DNA of 47,384 nucleotides, from assembly GCA_045586405.1 (NCBI GenBank), contig JAZNAG010000058.1, positions 1 through 47,384 on the forward strand, given 5' to 3'. Shown in pieces: positions 23,632 to 32,384 of this stretch. The first letter of the stretch is position 1, and every line of letters begins with the position of its first letter. The notes under the pieces were generated by a model. It did no database searches, was not told where the DNA came from, and worked only from the letters and a program-made list of their open reading frames with translations. The stretch is from SIG607 sp045586405 (GTDB lineage: Bacteria; Bacillota; Clostridia; Oscillospirales; Acutalibacteraceae). The position numbers were made by a program, and so were the translations under genes.

Positions 23632-24198
23632 ATGAAAACTATTCTTGCTTCTGCTTCTCCGAGAAGAAGAGAACTGATAAAGTTAATTGACGAAAACGCA
23701 GTGTTTGTATCTGCCGATATTGACGAGAGCGTTCCAAACGGTATTGATATAGAAACAGCACCTGAATTTCTCGCTTGTCAAAAAGCGCTTTTTGTAGCCA
23801 AAGAGTATAAAGACGATTTGGTTATCGGCTGTGACACCTCTGTTTTTATTGACTCTATGATGCTGGGCAAACCAAAAGATGATGAGGACGCCTTTAATAT
23901 GCTGAGTCTGCTATCGGGCAGAACTCACAAGGTCATTACCGGTTGCTGCATTGTAAAAGGCGGTAAAAGCGTTAGTTTTTCTTGCACTTCTCTTGTTAAG
24001 TTTTTTGATTTAAGCGACCAAGAAATTAAAGATTATATAAAGTCGGGTGAGCCCAAAGACAAAGCAGGTGCTTACGGTATTCAGGGCAAAGGCAGTCTTA
24101 TTGTAGAAAAAATAGACGGCGATTACTTTAATATCGTAGGTCTTCCCGTTTCGCTTTTAAACAGATATATAAAGAGGGTTCTCGAGGAAAAAATATGA
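23632..24198 (+). CDS. maf: Maf family nucleotide pyrophosphatase
   Basis: A 188-residue Maf/Ham1-fold protein: LASASPRRRELIKLI (about 5-19, phosphate-binding loop), the Asp/Glu-rich region VIGCDTSVFIDSM, KPKDDEDAFNML, SGRTHKVITGCC, and GAYGIQGKGSLIVEKIDGDYFNIVGLP split over the C-terminal part. Maf proteins hydrolyse non-canonical or UTP/dTTP-type nucleotides and affect septum formation. ATG 23632 has AGGAG. Its stop overlaps the trmO start by 4 bases (ATGA), so the pair is an operon. Confidence 0.92.
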   Translation: MKTILASASPRRRELIKLIDENAVFVSADIDESVPNGIDIETAPEFLACQKALFVAKEYKDDLVIGCDTSVFIDSMMLGKPKDDEDAFNMLSLLSGRTHKVITGCCIVKGGKSVSFSCTSLVKFFDLSDQEIKDYIKSGEPKDKAGAYGIQGKGSLIVEKIDGDYFNIVGLPVSLLNRYIKRVLEEKI

Positions 24199-24866
24199 AG
24201 ATAATTGCCAAAATATATAACGATTTTACCGACAAATTCGGTATTCCCCGTCAAGGCGGTTTGTCATCAGTTGTTTCAGAGATACGCTTTGAGCCCCATT
24301 ATCGCAACATAGACGCGTTAAGAGGTATTGAAGATTTTTCACACCTTTGGCTGATATGGAATTTTTCTCGAAGTGAGCAAGAGGACTGGTCCCCTACCGT
24401 TCGTCCGCCCCGTCTTGGCGGTAACAAAAAGGTTGGCATTTTTGCTACTCGTTCACCCTACAGACCTAACCCTATCGGCCTTTCGGTAGTTGAGCTGATT
24501 AAGGTTGAACAAACCGAAAAATACGGCCCTGTTTTATACGTAAAGGGCGCCGACCTATTAAACAAAACACCTATTTACGATATTAAACCCTATATTCCCT
24601 TTTGTGACTGTCACACTGAGGCTACCGAGGGCTATACCGAAACTACAAAAAACCATTTCCTTAGTGTTGAGTGCAGTGAGAATTTAATAAATATTATAGA
24701 AGAAAAAAAGAGAGAAACGCTGTTAGAAGTTCTCTCGGGCGATCCCAGACCATCGTACCAAAATGACGATAACCGCATTTACGGTATGGACTTTGCCGGG
24801 TTTAATATTAAATTCAGTGTTAATGACAACACTTTAACGGTTAAAGAAATAAAAAAACTCCCGTAA
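24195..24866 (+). CDS. trmO: TrmO (TsaA/YaeB-like) tRNA methyltransferase
   Basis: A 223-residue SAM-dependent enzyme of the TrmO family, which N6-methylates t6A37 in tRNA. Signature: FSHLWLIWNFSR (about 46-57), GIFATRSPYRPNPIGLSVVEL (split about 93-113), and the C-terminal NKTPIYDIKPYIPFCD. The N-terminal beta-barrel (about 130 residues) and a C-terminal region of about 90 residues are both present; length is normal. It starts on the ATGA overlap with maf and its stop codon lies in the loop of the terminator at 24858. Confidence 0.9.
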   Translation: MKIIAKIYNDFTDKFGIPRQGGLSSVVSEIRFEPHYRNIDALRGIEDFSHLWLIWNFSRSEQEDWSPTVRPPRLGGNKKVGIFATRSPYRPNPIGLSVVELIKVEQTEKYGPVLYVKGADLLNKTPIYDIKPYIPFCDCHTEATEGYTETTKNHFLSVECSENLINIIEEKKRETLLEVLSGDPRPSYQNDDNRIYGMDFAGFNIKFSVNDNTLTVKEIKKLP

Positions 24867-24875
24867 GGGAGCTTT
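24858..24875. terminator. Bidirectional terminator overlapping the trmO stop
   Basis: CTCCC-GTAA-GGGAG followed by CTTTT on the plus strand and by seven T on the minus strand. The trmO stop TAA is in the loop. Confidence 0.75.
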
Positions 24876-24879
24876 TATT

Positions 24880-25185
24880 TTATGTATTAAAACGGCCAAA
24901 TGGTTCGTCTTGTTCAAGAAGTAAGCTTTGCTGTTTATAGGTTTTAATGTATACTCCGGTTCTGTTAAGAGCCACAACAAGCGAAAAGCCAAGAACGAGA
25001 AAACTTGCTATAACTGCCTTTTCAATACCGATTGTTTTTTCAAGCATAATTATAGCTATAAGAATAGCGCCAATTATTAAAAGCCAAACAAGCCATATTA
25101 TAACGCAAGCTTTTTTGCACTGTTTTTTCAGTTCTTTCTTTTTATTTTCGTATTCTTGCCATTTTTCTTTTTTCATATTGCTCAC
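24880..25185 (-). CDS. Small two-span membrane protein
   Basis: A 101-residue protein with a charged N-terminus (KKEKWQEYENKKKELKKQCKK) and two membrane helices (IIWLVWLLIIGAILIAIIML and AVIASFLVLGFSLVVAL). No family recognised. Both ends are cytoplasmic by charge. It is a single gene read leftward, ending on the terminator shared with trmO; the gene has AGGTGAGC before the start. Confidence 0.6.
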   Translation of the reverse strand: MSNMKKEKWQEYENKKKELKKQCKKACVIIWLVWLLIIGAILIAIIMLEKTIGIEKAVIASFLVLGFSLVVALNRTGVYIKTYKQQSLLLEQDEPFGRFNT

Positions 25186-25228
25186 CTCTGCCCCATTGTA
25201 ACAAAGACGAAGACAAATTTCAACCTTT

Positions 25229-25975
25229 TTACTGATTTTCTTTTGTTATATATGAAGCAAAAGAATATCCTGTAACACCGTTATATCTTATAAGATACCA
25301 GTCGGGCAGAAAAGACAATATTGTTACCTTAGCACCGTTTGGTATACTGCCTATAATATTTGCATCAAATGACGGATACTGTCTTATATTAAGGTTTCCG
25401 CCGTTTGTTGTTACTATACCCGTTCCCATATCCCCCGGCACATTAAACGGTATATCAAAATAATCGGCAAGGGATAAAACTGTATTTTCAGCAATAGCTT
25501 CTATATTATTTCTTATCCACTGGGCATCTTCTATATTATCGTGAAAGGCGTATTCTATAAGTACACTGGGCGCCTTGGTTTTCGACACCTCGCCGATAGT
25601 GGTGGTAGGTACTGTACGGACATTTTCGGGTATTGGGTAAATAAGCTTTAAATTATTTGCTATAATATCGGCGGCTCTTTTGCCATTTGTACTACCCGGA
25701 AAATAATAAACCTCTGTTCCCCGTCGGCTTCCTGCCGCAGCGCCACCCGCAGCGTTTGAATGAAGTGCCAGATGCAAATCGTAACTGCCTGCATTTGAGG
25801 CTCTTATACTGCTTGCGGCGGTCATATCAGGTGTGTTTCTTACATAGTTTATCCCCGAAGCATCAAGATAAGGTATCATTGCATCGGCAATAAGGTTCAT
25901 ATAAAATTCTTCGTTTCCAAAATCAACATAAGGGTTAAACTCTTGTGTTGACGGGCTCAAATAAATAGTTGGCAT
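25229..25975 (-). CDS. N-acetylmuramoyl-L-alanine amidase with SH3-like domain
   Basis: A 248-residue protein. The N-terminal Amidase_3 (zinc) domain spans about 1-175: Glu in FGNEEFYMN, the second zinc ligand in HLALHSNAAGG, the catalytic Glu in VLIEYAFHDN. An SH3b-type domain follows (GNLNIRQYPSFDANIIGSIP, then GYSFASYI). There is no signal peptide, so release may depend on lysis, as for mother-cell-lysis or phage-like amidases. The ATG at 25975 follows a run of seven T that ends a terminator-like hairpin (25984-26012), whose 3' arm holds the GGAGGG ribosome site. Expression may therefore be weak or regulated. Confidence 0.88.
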   Translation of the reverse strand: MPTIYLSPSTQEFNPYVDFGNEEFYMNLIADAMIPYLDASGINYVRNTPDMTAASSIRASNAGSYDLHLALHSNAAGGAAAGSRRGTEVYYFPGSTNGKRAADIIANNLKLIYPIPENVRTVPTTTIGEVSKTKAPSVLIEYAFHDNIEDAQWIRNNIEAIAENTVLSLADYFDIPFNVPGDMGTGIVTTNGGNLNIRQYPSFDANIIGSIPNGAKVTILSFLPDWYLIRYNGVTGYSFASYITKENQ

Positions 25976-25983
25976 AAAAAAAT

Positions 25984-26012
25984 CCCTCCAAGCAACTATA
26001 TGCTTTGGAGGG
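25984..26012 (-). terminator. Terminator whose 3' arm is the amidase ribosome site
   Basis: On the minus strand CCCTCCAAAGCA (26012-26001) pairs with TGCTTGGAGGG (25994-25984), 11 bp with one bulge, followed by ATTTTTTT and directly by the amidase ATG. It can end the transcript of the gene at 26021 and hide GGAGGG from ribosomes in read-through RNA. Confidence 0.75.
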
Positions 26013-26020
26013 AAAAATTA

Positions 26021-26563
26021 TTATTGTGCCGAAAGTCCTAATTTTTCAGCCTGTTCCTTTACTACCGATGAAAACCAGCAATAAAGCGCTTCGCCAAGTT
26101 CCTGATAAACATTGTCACCATCATGTGAACAAAGCATCGCAAAGGTCTGACCTATTCGTCTGTCAACCTCGGTACCACGCCTGTAGGCTAAATAATAGAA
26201 GGAAAAAGCACCTGTATCAGAGGATGTTCTGTATATTTCGGGATTGTTTTCTTTAAGATAATCTATAAATGCCTTTTGGGCGATACCTGCGTCGGTATCG
26301 TCTGCGCAATACCTTTCAAATCCAACGGTGGCGGTAAAGGAAAGAAGCAGTCTTCTTTCGATTATCATATTATAGTCACCGTCATCGTCATACTTAAAGT
26401 TTGCCGCATCTTTTGAAAAAATCTGCGCAACATTTCTGCCGAGGTGACGCGCCGCATTATGCTCTGCGCTGTCGTTCTCGGCTTTTTCTGCCAATATTTT
26501 GTTTCGTTTTACATCAATACTGGGTTTATCACCTGCAATTTTGATATCCGAATCAAAACTCAC
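26021..26563 (-). CDS. Uncharacterised protein
   Basis: A 180-residue soluble acidic protein starting at GTG 26563 (AGAGG upstream). Mostly helical, with IERRLLLSFTATVGFERYC, GAFSFYYLAYRRG and GEALYCWFSSVVKEQAEKLG. No nuclease, kinase or membrane motif. I cannot name a family with confidence (it may be one of the clostridial DUF families). It is directly followed by a terminator and preceded by the TSCPD protein gene, 2 bases away, so the two are cotranscribed. Confidence 0.6.
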   Translation of the reverse strand: MSFDSDIKIAGDKPSIDVKRNKILAEKAENDSAEHNAARHLGRNVAQIFSKDAANFKYDDDGDYNMIIERRLLLSFTATVGFERYCADDTDAGIAQKAFIDYLKENNPEIYRTSSDTGAFSFYYLAYRRGTEVDRRIGQTFAMLCSHDGDNVYQELGEALYCWFSSVVKEQAEKLGLSAQ

Positions 26564-26565
26564 TT

Positions 26566-26820
26566 TTAATCCTCTTTCTCTTTTAATTGTTTAAGCGCCT
26601 CAGCCAACTGAGCAGGACAGGAGGTGCTCTTAAAACCGCACTTTATATTTTCAAGGCGGTTTATAACCTCTTCAATTTCCATACCCTTTACAAGTGCGCT
26701 AATGCCTTTAAGGTTGCCGTTACAGCCGCCGGTAAATTTAATATCGGTAATTTTGCCGTCTTCTACCGTAAAATCAATAGCTCTTGAACAAACACCGCTT
26801 GTGTTGTAATGATATTCCAT
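26566..26820 (-). CDS. TIGR03905-like TSCPD domain protein
   Basis: An 84-residue protein: EYHYNTSGVCSRAIDF, then TGGCNGNLKGISALVKGM, and the C-terminal CGFKSTSCPAQLAEAL. This is the TSCPD domain (Thr-Ser-Cys-Pro-Asp-like motif), seen as the C-terminal zinc-binding domain of class II ribonucleotide reductases and as stand-alone TIGR03905 proteins. Four Cys may bind metal. Stand-alone members have no settled function. Start ATG 26820 with AGGTGA, ten bases after rpoD. Confidence 0.85.
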   Translation of the reverse strand: MEYHYNTSGVCSRAIDFTVEDGKITDIKFTGGCNGNLKGISALVKGMEIEEVINRLENIKCGFKSTSCPAQLAEALKQLKEKED

Positions 26821-26830
26821 AGTTATTCAC

Positions 26831-27916
26831 CTATCTGTCTTTAAAACGGTTGCTGCGAACGGGATGACGAAGCTTACGAAGAGCCTTTGCCTCTATCTGA
26901 CGGATACGCTCTCTTGTTACATTGAACTCAGAGCCCACCTCTTCAAGAGTATGACATCTGCCGTCGTGCAGACCGAAACGAAGTCTGATAACAGCCTCTT
27001 CTCTTTCGGTAAGGGTTTTAAGAACACCGTCAATATCTTCATTTGTAATAGTTTTAAGAGCAGCCTCATCGGGAGCAAGTGCATCTTCATCTCTTATAAA
27101 GTCCATAAGACGAGAATCTTCCTCAGGACCAATGGGGGTTTCCATAGAAACAGGTTCCTGAGCTACGCGCATAATTTCTCTTACTCTTTCAACCGGCATT
27201 TCAAGCTTTTCAGCTATCATTTCTTCGGTAGGCTCATAGCCGTTTTCGTGTAAAAGCTGACTCTGAACACGCTTTAAGCGGTTGATGGTTTCAACCATAT
27301 GAACGGGGATACGGATAGTTCTTGCCTGGTCAGCAATAGCTCTGTTAATAGCCTGACGAATCCACCATGTTGCATAGGTAGAGAACTTAAAGCCCTTGGT
27401 GTAGTCAAACTTGTCCACAGCCTTAATAAGACCTACGTTACCTTCTTGAATAAGGTCAAGGAAGTACATACCTCTGCCAACATATTTTTTAGCAATACTT
27501 ACAACAAGACGAAGGTTAGCTTCGGCAAGTCTGCGCTTTGCTTTTTCGTCACCCTCGGCAATTTTAACGGCAAGTTCAACCTCTTCATCGCTTGAGAGCA
27601 GCGGTACACGGCCGATTTCACGAAGATAAACCTTAACGGGATCATCAAGTGACATATTTTCAATAGCCATATTGTCATCTAACTGGTCAATATCCATTTC
27701 TTCCAGTTTAAGATCATCATCGGTAGGCTCTTCGTCATAGTCGAGTTCAAGAAGAACCGGCTCATCATAAAGCTCTTCAAGATTTTCGGGGGCGTTTTCT
27801 ATTTCGTCAATTGAAAGTTTATCGCCTTTATCATTATCAAACTCAGCATCAATGTTATCGTCCTTAATTTCAGGCTCATCATTTATTGCCTTGTTCATCT
27901 TATTATCCTCTTTCAT
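26831..27916 (-). CDS. rpoD: RNA polymerase primary sigma factor SigA/RpoD
   Basis: A 361-residue group 1 sigma factor: an acidic N-terminus (about 1-80), region 1.2 PVKVYLREIGRVPLLSSDEE, region 2 LDLIQEGNVGLIKAVDKFDY and GFKFSTYATWWIRQAINRAI, region 3 LLHENGYEPTEEMIAEKLEM, and region 4 HTLEEVGSEFNVTRERIRQI followed by KALRKLRHP. It directs housekeeping transcription. Residue 7 Met (27898) also has an AGAGG site and may be the true start. It is 7 bases downstream of dnaG, the conserved macromolecular-synthesis order. Confidence 0.97.
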   Translation of the reverse strand: MKEDNKMNKAINDEPEIKDDNIDAEFDNDKGDKLSIDEIENAPENLEELYDEPVLLELDYDEEPTDDDLKLEEMDIDQLDDNMAIENMSLDDPVKVYLREIGRVPLLSSDEEVELAVKIAEGDEKAKRRLAEANLRLVVSIAKKYVGRGMYFLDLIQEGNVGLIKAVDKFDYTKGFKFSTYATWWIRQAINRAIADQARTIRIPVHMVETINRLKRVQSQLLHENGYEPTEEMIAEKLEMPVERVREIMRVAQEPVSMETPIGPEEDSRLMDFIRDEDALAPDEAALKTITNEDIDGVLKTLTEREEAVIRLRFGLHDGRCHTLEEVGSEFNVTRERIRQIEAKALRKLRHPVRSNRFKDR

Positions 27917-27922
27917 TTCCTT

Positions 27923-29689
27923 CTATTCTCCCTTTTTGTCTTTAAGTATTGCCTGCATTCTGTTTATCCAGTCTGCTTCGCTGTCCTCTTCGCCAGAAGA
28001 CTTTAAAAGATTTTCTTTATTCAAAATTTCAATACTGTCACTAAGAAGCTGTGCAGGATTTCTTTCAGCCTTAACACCGCTTTGAAGCGAAACTATGTAT
28101 CCAAGTTCACTTGGCGAGTATTTTTGCGAGAATAAAGAAATATCTATATTTACTTCTTCCTTTAATGCGGCGTAAATATCCCCATAAATACGACGGTTAA
28201 TGGAAGTAATAAACTTATTAGGTGGCAGTGCTTCCTCTACCCTGCCAAAATAATCGGGGTGGGCAAGTAAAACAGCAATAATGCTTTCTTCCGCCACTGC
28301 CGCGCGTTTATTAAAGCGCTTTTCAGGATTAACATCATTACGGCTGTATTTAGGTGTTACAGCATCGCTTATTTCTTTTCGCACCTGTTTTTTAACGTTG
28401 TTTTCCCGTATACGCTTTATTGCATTATCAACGGCATTTTTTGAAAGACCGAACTTATCTGCAAGTCGGCCGGCATATAAATCAATAGTCAGCTCGTCCC
28501 CTGTATCAGCAAGAATTTCAGCCGCCGATTTAATATAAGTAAGTTTACCGCTGTCGCTGTCTAAATCAATGCCCTCTTCGGCTCTTCTAAGCTTATATTC
28601 GATATCGCTTTCGCTTTTTTCGATTAAGGCTCTGAATTTCTCGGGTGAGTTTTTCTTAATAAAATCGTCAGGATCTTTTCCGTCGGGAATAACCACAACT
28701 CTTGTAGGAAGCCCCGAATCTTTAAGAGTGGCAAGAGCACGCTGAACCGCCTTTTGCCCTGCCGAATCGGCGTCAAGACAAATAACAAGTTCTTTCGTAT
28801 AACGGCTGAGCAGTTTACCCTGTTCCACCGTAAAGGCGGTACCCAGAGCCGCTACAGTGTTTGTAAAGCCTGCCTGATGAAGAGAAATAACATCCATATT
28901 TCCCTCAACAAGTATTACCCTGTCAGCACAGTCATTTTTTGCAAGGTTAAAACCGTAAAGGTTTTCACCCTTTTTATAAACAGGCGTATCCTGAGTATTT
29001 ACATACTTACCACCTGCTTTTTCGTCATCAGGTCGGGCTCGTCCACTGAAGGCGATTACACTGCCCCGCAGATTTATAATTGGGAACATAACCCTGTTTC
29101 TGAATCTGTCAAAATAGGTGCCGCGCTGACTTTTTGAAATCACATTTGCCTGAAGCATATCACCTACTGAATAACCCTTGGCTGTAAGATGCTTTAGCAG
29201 AGCATCCCATTTATCAGGAGCACAGCCAAGACCGAAACGACGAATAGTACCTATAGAAAGCCCTCTGCCAATAAGGTAATCAAGCGCCCATTTGCCCTCA
29301 GGCGACATAAGACATTCGTGATAAAAACGCGCACTTTCACGGTTTATTTCAAGAATAGTCTGTTTAAGTTTTTGAATAGTGTTATCCTGTGAATTATCAT
29401 CGGGAATTGTTATACCTGCTTTGTCGGCAAGGTATTTTAAAGATTCAACATAATCGAGATGTTCAATCATTCCCGTAAAGGTAATTACGTCACCGCCCAC
29501 GCCACAACCAAAACAGTAGAATGAGCCGTTTTCGGGATATAAAGTAAAAGAAGGGGTTTTTTCATTATGGAAAGGACAAAGGCCTATAAGATTTTTGCCT
29601 CTGCGCTTTAAAACAACATACTGAGATATAACCGATTCAATATCATTACGAAATTTAATCTCGGCAATAGTATCCTGCGGTATAGCCAT
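27923..29689 (-). CDS. dnaG: DNA primase DnaG
   Basis: A 588-residue primase: CHC2 zinc finger CPFHNEKTPSF with CFGCGVGGD (about 38-66), the RNA-polymerase domain region (GRGLSIGTIRRFGLGCAPDK; AFSGRARPDDEKAGGKYVNT), the TOPRIM motif VILVEGNMDVISLHQAG and LVICLDADSAGQKA, and a C-terminal helicase-binding domain. It makes RNA primers at the replication fork. ATG 29689 with AAAGGGGA. Clustered with rpoD and the dGTPase gene. Confidence 0.97.
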   Translation of the reverse strand: MAIPQDTIAEIKFRNDIESVISQYVVLKRRGKNLIGLCPFHNEKTPSFTLYPENGSFYCFGCGVGGDVITFTGMIEHLDYVESLKYLADKAGITIPDDNSQDNTIQKLKQTILEINRESARFYHECLMSPEGKWALDYLIGRGLSIGTIRRFGLGCAPDKWDALLKHLTAKGYSVGDMLQANVISKSQRGTYFDRFRNRVMFPIINLRGSVIAFSGRARPDDEKAGGKYVNTQDTPVYKKGENLYGFNLAKNDCADRVILVEGNMDVISLHQAGFTNTVAALGTAFTVEQGKLLSRYTKELVICLDADSAGQKAVQRALATLKDSGLPTRVVVIPDGKDPDDFIKKNSPEKFRALIEKSESDIEYKLRRAEEGIDLDSDSGKLTYIKSAAEILADTGDELTIDLYAGRLADKFGLSKNAVDNAIKRIRENNVKKQVRKEISDAVTPKYSRNDVNPEKRFNKRAAVAEESIIAVLLAHPDYFGRVEEALPPNKFITSINRRIYGDIYAALKEEVNIDISLFSQKYSPSELGYIVSLQSGVKAERNPAQLLSDSIEILNKENLLKSSGEEDSEADWINRMQAILKDKKGE

Positions 29690-29721
29690 AAAACATTCCC
29701 CTTTCCTTTTTATTTATAAAA

Positions 29722-30720
29722 TCAGTATTGCCACGAACCCGGAATATATATTTTTTGAAAGCTCTGTGTTGCAAAATGGTCTGTCATACCTGCTATGTAA
29801 TCTACAACAGCCCGTTCTATGCCTTCTTTTTCACAAATACTTCTGTATTCCGTGGGCAATTTATCACCATTTGCTATATAGTACTCATAAAGACCTTTTA
29901 TAAAGCCATATACCTTCATTTCCTCCGATTTAGCCTTAGGATTTCGGTACACGGTTTCAAACAAAAATTCGTGAAGCCGCTCGAAACAGTCAGCCGTTTT
30001 TTCGTCCATCATAATAGTATCTGCACTGTTATTTATAACCGACATAACAAGTGTGTTAATACGCTGACTTTTGCTGTTTCCGAGGCATTCTCTTATATCG
30101 GCAGGTATATCGGTATAGTTTATTATATTTCCTCGTATTGCGTCGTCAATATCATGGTTTATATAAGCAATTCTGTCAGATATACGAACTACCCTGCCCT
30201 CAAGAGTTGACGCCTCTTTACCTCTTGTATGGCACATAATACCGTCAAGCACCTCAAAGGTAAGGTTTAAGCCTTTACCCTCTTTTTCAAGAGTCTCACA
30301 AACCCTGACACTCTGGGCGTAATGAGTAAATTCAAAAGGCGCAAGGCTGTCAAGCGCCCTTTCACCAGCATGTCCGAAGGGTGTATGACCAAGGTCGTGT
30401 CCAAGAGCAATAGCTTCGGTTAAATCTTCGTTAAGTTGCATAGCTCTCGCAATAGTTCTGGCTATCTGCGAAACCTCAAGAGTATGGGTAAGTCTTGTTC
30501 TGTAGTGATCCGATTCAGGTGATAAAAACACCTGAGTTTTATGTTTTAAGCGTCTGAAAGCCTTTGAGTGAATTATTCTGTCTCTGTCACGCTGAAAATC
30601 CGTTCTGATTTCCGACTGTTCTTCAGCCACTTTTCTGCCGCGGGTTTTATCGCTGAACGAGGCAGATGGCGAAAGATATAAATGCTCGGTTTTTTCAATA
30701 CGCTGACGGATATTTTCCAT
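29722..30720 (-). CDS. dgt: dGTP triphosphohydrolase-like HD protein
   Basis: A 332-residue HD-domain protein of the dGTPase family: RTDFQRDRDRIIHSKAFRRL (about 38-57), LTHTLEVSQIARTIARAM (metal His), AIALGHDLGHTPFGHAGERA (HD pair), and RISDRIAYINHDIDDA (second Asp). It would hydrolyse dGTP to deoxyguanosine and triphosphate, or act on other dNTPs; this short type occurs next to dnaG in Clostridia and Bacilli. ATG 30720 with TAGGAGTG. It precedes dnaG by 32 bases. Confidence 0.92.
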   Translation of the reverse strand: MENIRQRIEKTEHLYLSPSASFSDKTRGRKVAEEQSEIRTDFQRDRDRIIHSKAFRRLKHKTQVFLSPESDHYRTRLTHTLEVSQIARTIARAMQLNEDLTEAIALGHDLGHTPFGHAGERALDSLAPFEFTHYAQSVRVCETLEKEGKGLNLTFEVLDGIMCHTRGKEASTLEGRVVRISDRIAYINHDIDDAIRGNIINYTDIPADIRECLGNSKSQRINTLVMSVINNSADTIMMDEKTADCFERLHEFLFETVYRNPKAKSEEMKVYGFIKGLYEYYIANGDKLPTEYRSICEKEGIERAVVDYIAGMTDHFATQSFQKIYIPGSWQY

Positions 30721-30777
30721 AATTTCACTCCTATCTAAATATTATATACGCTAAAAATTACAAAATACCTTTATATT

Positions 30778-31404
30778 TTATAAATTTTTTATTTTTGCAA
30801 ATATTTTTCCTTCATCGCACAAGTTAAGTTTTCCTGCAAAGGCATCGGTAAGTGAGGCTTCAAACTGTTCTTTCTCTTCATCTCTCAGTGAAAACTTAAC
30901 TGTAACACTCTCGCCAAACTGTGTATCGAAAACTCTGCCCCCTGCATTTTCAATAAAAGGAATAATTCTGTTATACTGCTGATAATCGCACGAAACCGAA
31001 AACTGACCAAGCAGCCCCATTTCGATTATTTCGCTGTTATCAATGGCATTTTTTGCCGCCTCACTGTAAGCGCGTACAAGACCGCCTGTGCCAAGCAGTA
31101 TACCGCCGAAATATCTTGTAACAACAATACATACATTAGAAAGTCCCCTGCCCGTTATAATATCAAGCACGGGCTTTCCTGCTGTTGAATGAGGCTCACC
31201 GTCGTCGGAGAATCTGGCGTTACCGCCGCTTAGCACATACGCAAACACATTATGCCTTGCATCCCAATACTTGGTTTTCATTTCTTTGACGAATAAAACC
31301 GCTTCTTCTTCAGAACTAACCGGTCTTAGAGTAGCGATAAACTTTGAACGCTTTTCTTCATACTCGCCAACGCTCTCATTTGCAACGGTTATGTAGTTTT
31401 GCAT
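30778..31404 (-). CDS. YigZ/IMPACT family protein
   Basis: A 208-residue protein of the UPF0029/IMPACT family: EYEEKRSKFIATLRPVSSEE, YWDARHNVFAYVL, SDDGEPHSTAGKPVLDII, NVCIVVTRYFGGILLGTGGLVRAY (seen in two parts) and AKNAIDN, then a C-terminal DUF1949 domain. YigZ members may act on nucleic acids or as translation-related regulators; the function is not settled. ATG 31404 with AAGGAGGAAG. Confidence 0.9.
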   Translation of the reverse strand: MQNYITVANESVGEYEEKRSKFIATLRPVSSEEEAVLFVKEMKTKYWDARHNVFAYVLSGGNARFSDDGEPHSTAGKPVLDIITGRGLSNVCIVVTRYFGGILLGTGGLVRAYSEAAKNAIDNSEIIEMGLLGQFSVSCDYQQYNRIIPFIENAGGRVFDTQFGESVTVKFSLRDEEKEQFEASLTDAFAGKLNLCDEGKIFAKIKNL

Positions 31405-31432
31405 AAGCTTCCTCCTTAACAGTAAAATAAAA

Positions 31433-31456
31433 CCGCAACCACAAAAATGGTTGCGG
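31433..31456 (-). terminator. rpmE terminator
   Basis: CCGCAACCA-CAAAAA-TGGTTGCGG, a perfect 9-bp stem 8 bases after the rpmE stop, followed on the minus strand by TTTTATTTTAC. Confidence 0.85.
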
Positions 31457-31464
31457 AATTGTAA

Positions 31465-31662
31465 TTATAAGCCGTAACGCTTTCTGAACTTGTCAACGCG
31501 ACCGCCGGTATCAACCAGCTTCTGTTTTCCGGTAAAGAACGGATGACATTTAGAGCAGATATCAAGATGAATATCTTCTTTAGTTGAACGAGTTTCAAAC
31601 TCCGCACCACATGCACATCTAACTACGACTTTCTCGTATTTTGGATGTATACCCTCTTTCAT
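31465..31662 (-). CDS. rpmE: Ribosomal protein bL31 (zinc type)
   Basis: A 65-residue protein starting MKEGIHPKYEKVVVRCACG. The four zinc-binding Cys in CAC (about 16-18) and CSKC (about 36-39) make this the zinc-containing paralogue, with the C-terminus GGRVDKFRKRYGL. I use ATG 31662 (AGTG/GGTGA region upstream); the open frame to 31683 adds MMRGDTV, which overlaps the ribosome site. Located in the large ribosomal subunit. Confidence 0.96.
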   Translation of the reverse strand: MKEGIHPKYEKVVVRCACGAEFETRSTKEDIHLDICSKCHPFFTGKQKLVDTGGRVDKFRKRYGL

Positions 31663-31750
31663 TACAGTGTCACCTCTCATCATAATTTTTCGTTAACATT
31701 GGTATATTACCACACTTTATCTCAAAAAGCAAGTATTATTTTTTCATTTT

Positions 31751-32341
31751 TTACTTTTTAAAATAATTTTTTATATCTTCATAAATTTCCACAGTCTTAA
31801 ACCGAACTATATACCTGTCTTTTCCGTATACAAGCCTTGTAGAATCGTCGCTAAGTGTTTCACCAAGATTTGCCGATGCGCCGATACATACCGCAGGAAA
31901 CATAACGCACCACCAGTTCTTGCCCTGACCGCTTCCGATATTTATATTAAGGGATTTATATACCCCTGCAGGCAGAGTAAAATCATCATACTCTCTGTTT
32001 TCAAAATAAGAATCACAAACACTTATCTGAACGCCGTAATCAAAGCCTTGTTCCTTTATTACGCTAAGAGCAATTTGCTCAAACTTTTCTATGTTATTTT
32101 CTGCATAATTTATTGCTTCATTCAAATCTTCACATCTGCCGAAATTTTCGCCCTCGGCACTAAGTATAGCATCTCTGACCGAAAGTTTAAGTTTTTGATC
32201 GGTTTCAGTATCAGAATTTGCCCTTATATGCAGTCTGAAAACATTATCTCTTATATCCTGACACAGCGCATCAACTCTGGCGAAGCTTATACAAACCGAA
32301 AAAATAAGCGCAAATGATAAAGCAACATTAAATCTTTTCAT
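31751..32341 (-). CDS. spoIIR: Stage II sporulation protein R
   Basis: A 196-residue SpoIIR: an N-terminal signal or anchor (VALSFALIFSVCISFARVDA), then VFRLHIRANSDTETDQKLKL, the family's first signature, and VYKSLNINIGSGQGKNWWCV with MFPAVC. In the forespore it is secreted to trigger SpoIIGA processing of pro-SigmaE. Its presence supports an endospore-forming lineage. Two ATGs are in frame; ATG 32341 has GGAGG at 8 bases, while 32347 has it at 2. Confidence 0.95.
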   Translation of the reverse strand: MKRFNVALSFALIFSVCISFARVDALCQDIRDNVFRLHIRANSDTETDQKLKLSVRDAILSAEGENFGRCEDLNEAINYAENNIEKFEQIALSVIKEQGFDYGVQISVCDSYFENREYDDFTLPAGVYKSLNINIGSGQGKNWWCVMFPAVCIGASANLGETLSDDSTRLVYGKDRYIVRFKTVEIYEDIKNYFKK

Positions 32342-32384
32342 AATCATAACCTCCGCTGGTTATGATAGACAGTCTTTGAATTTT

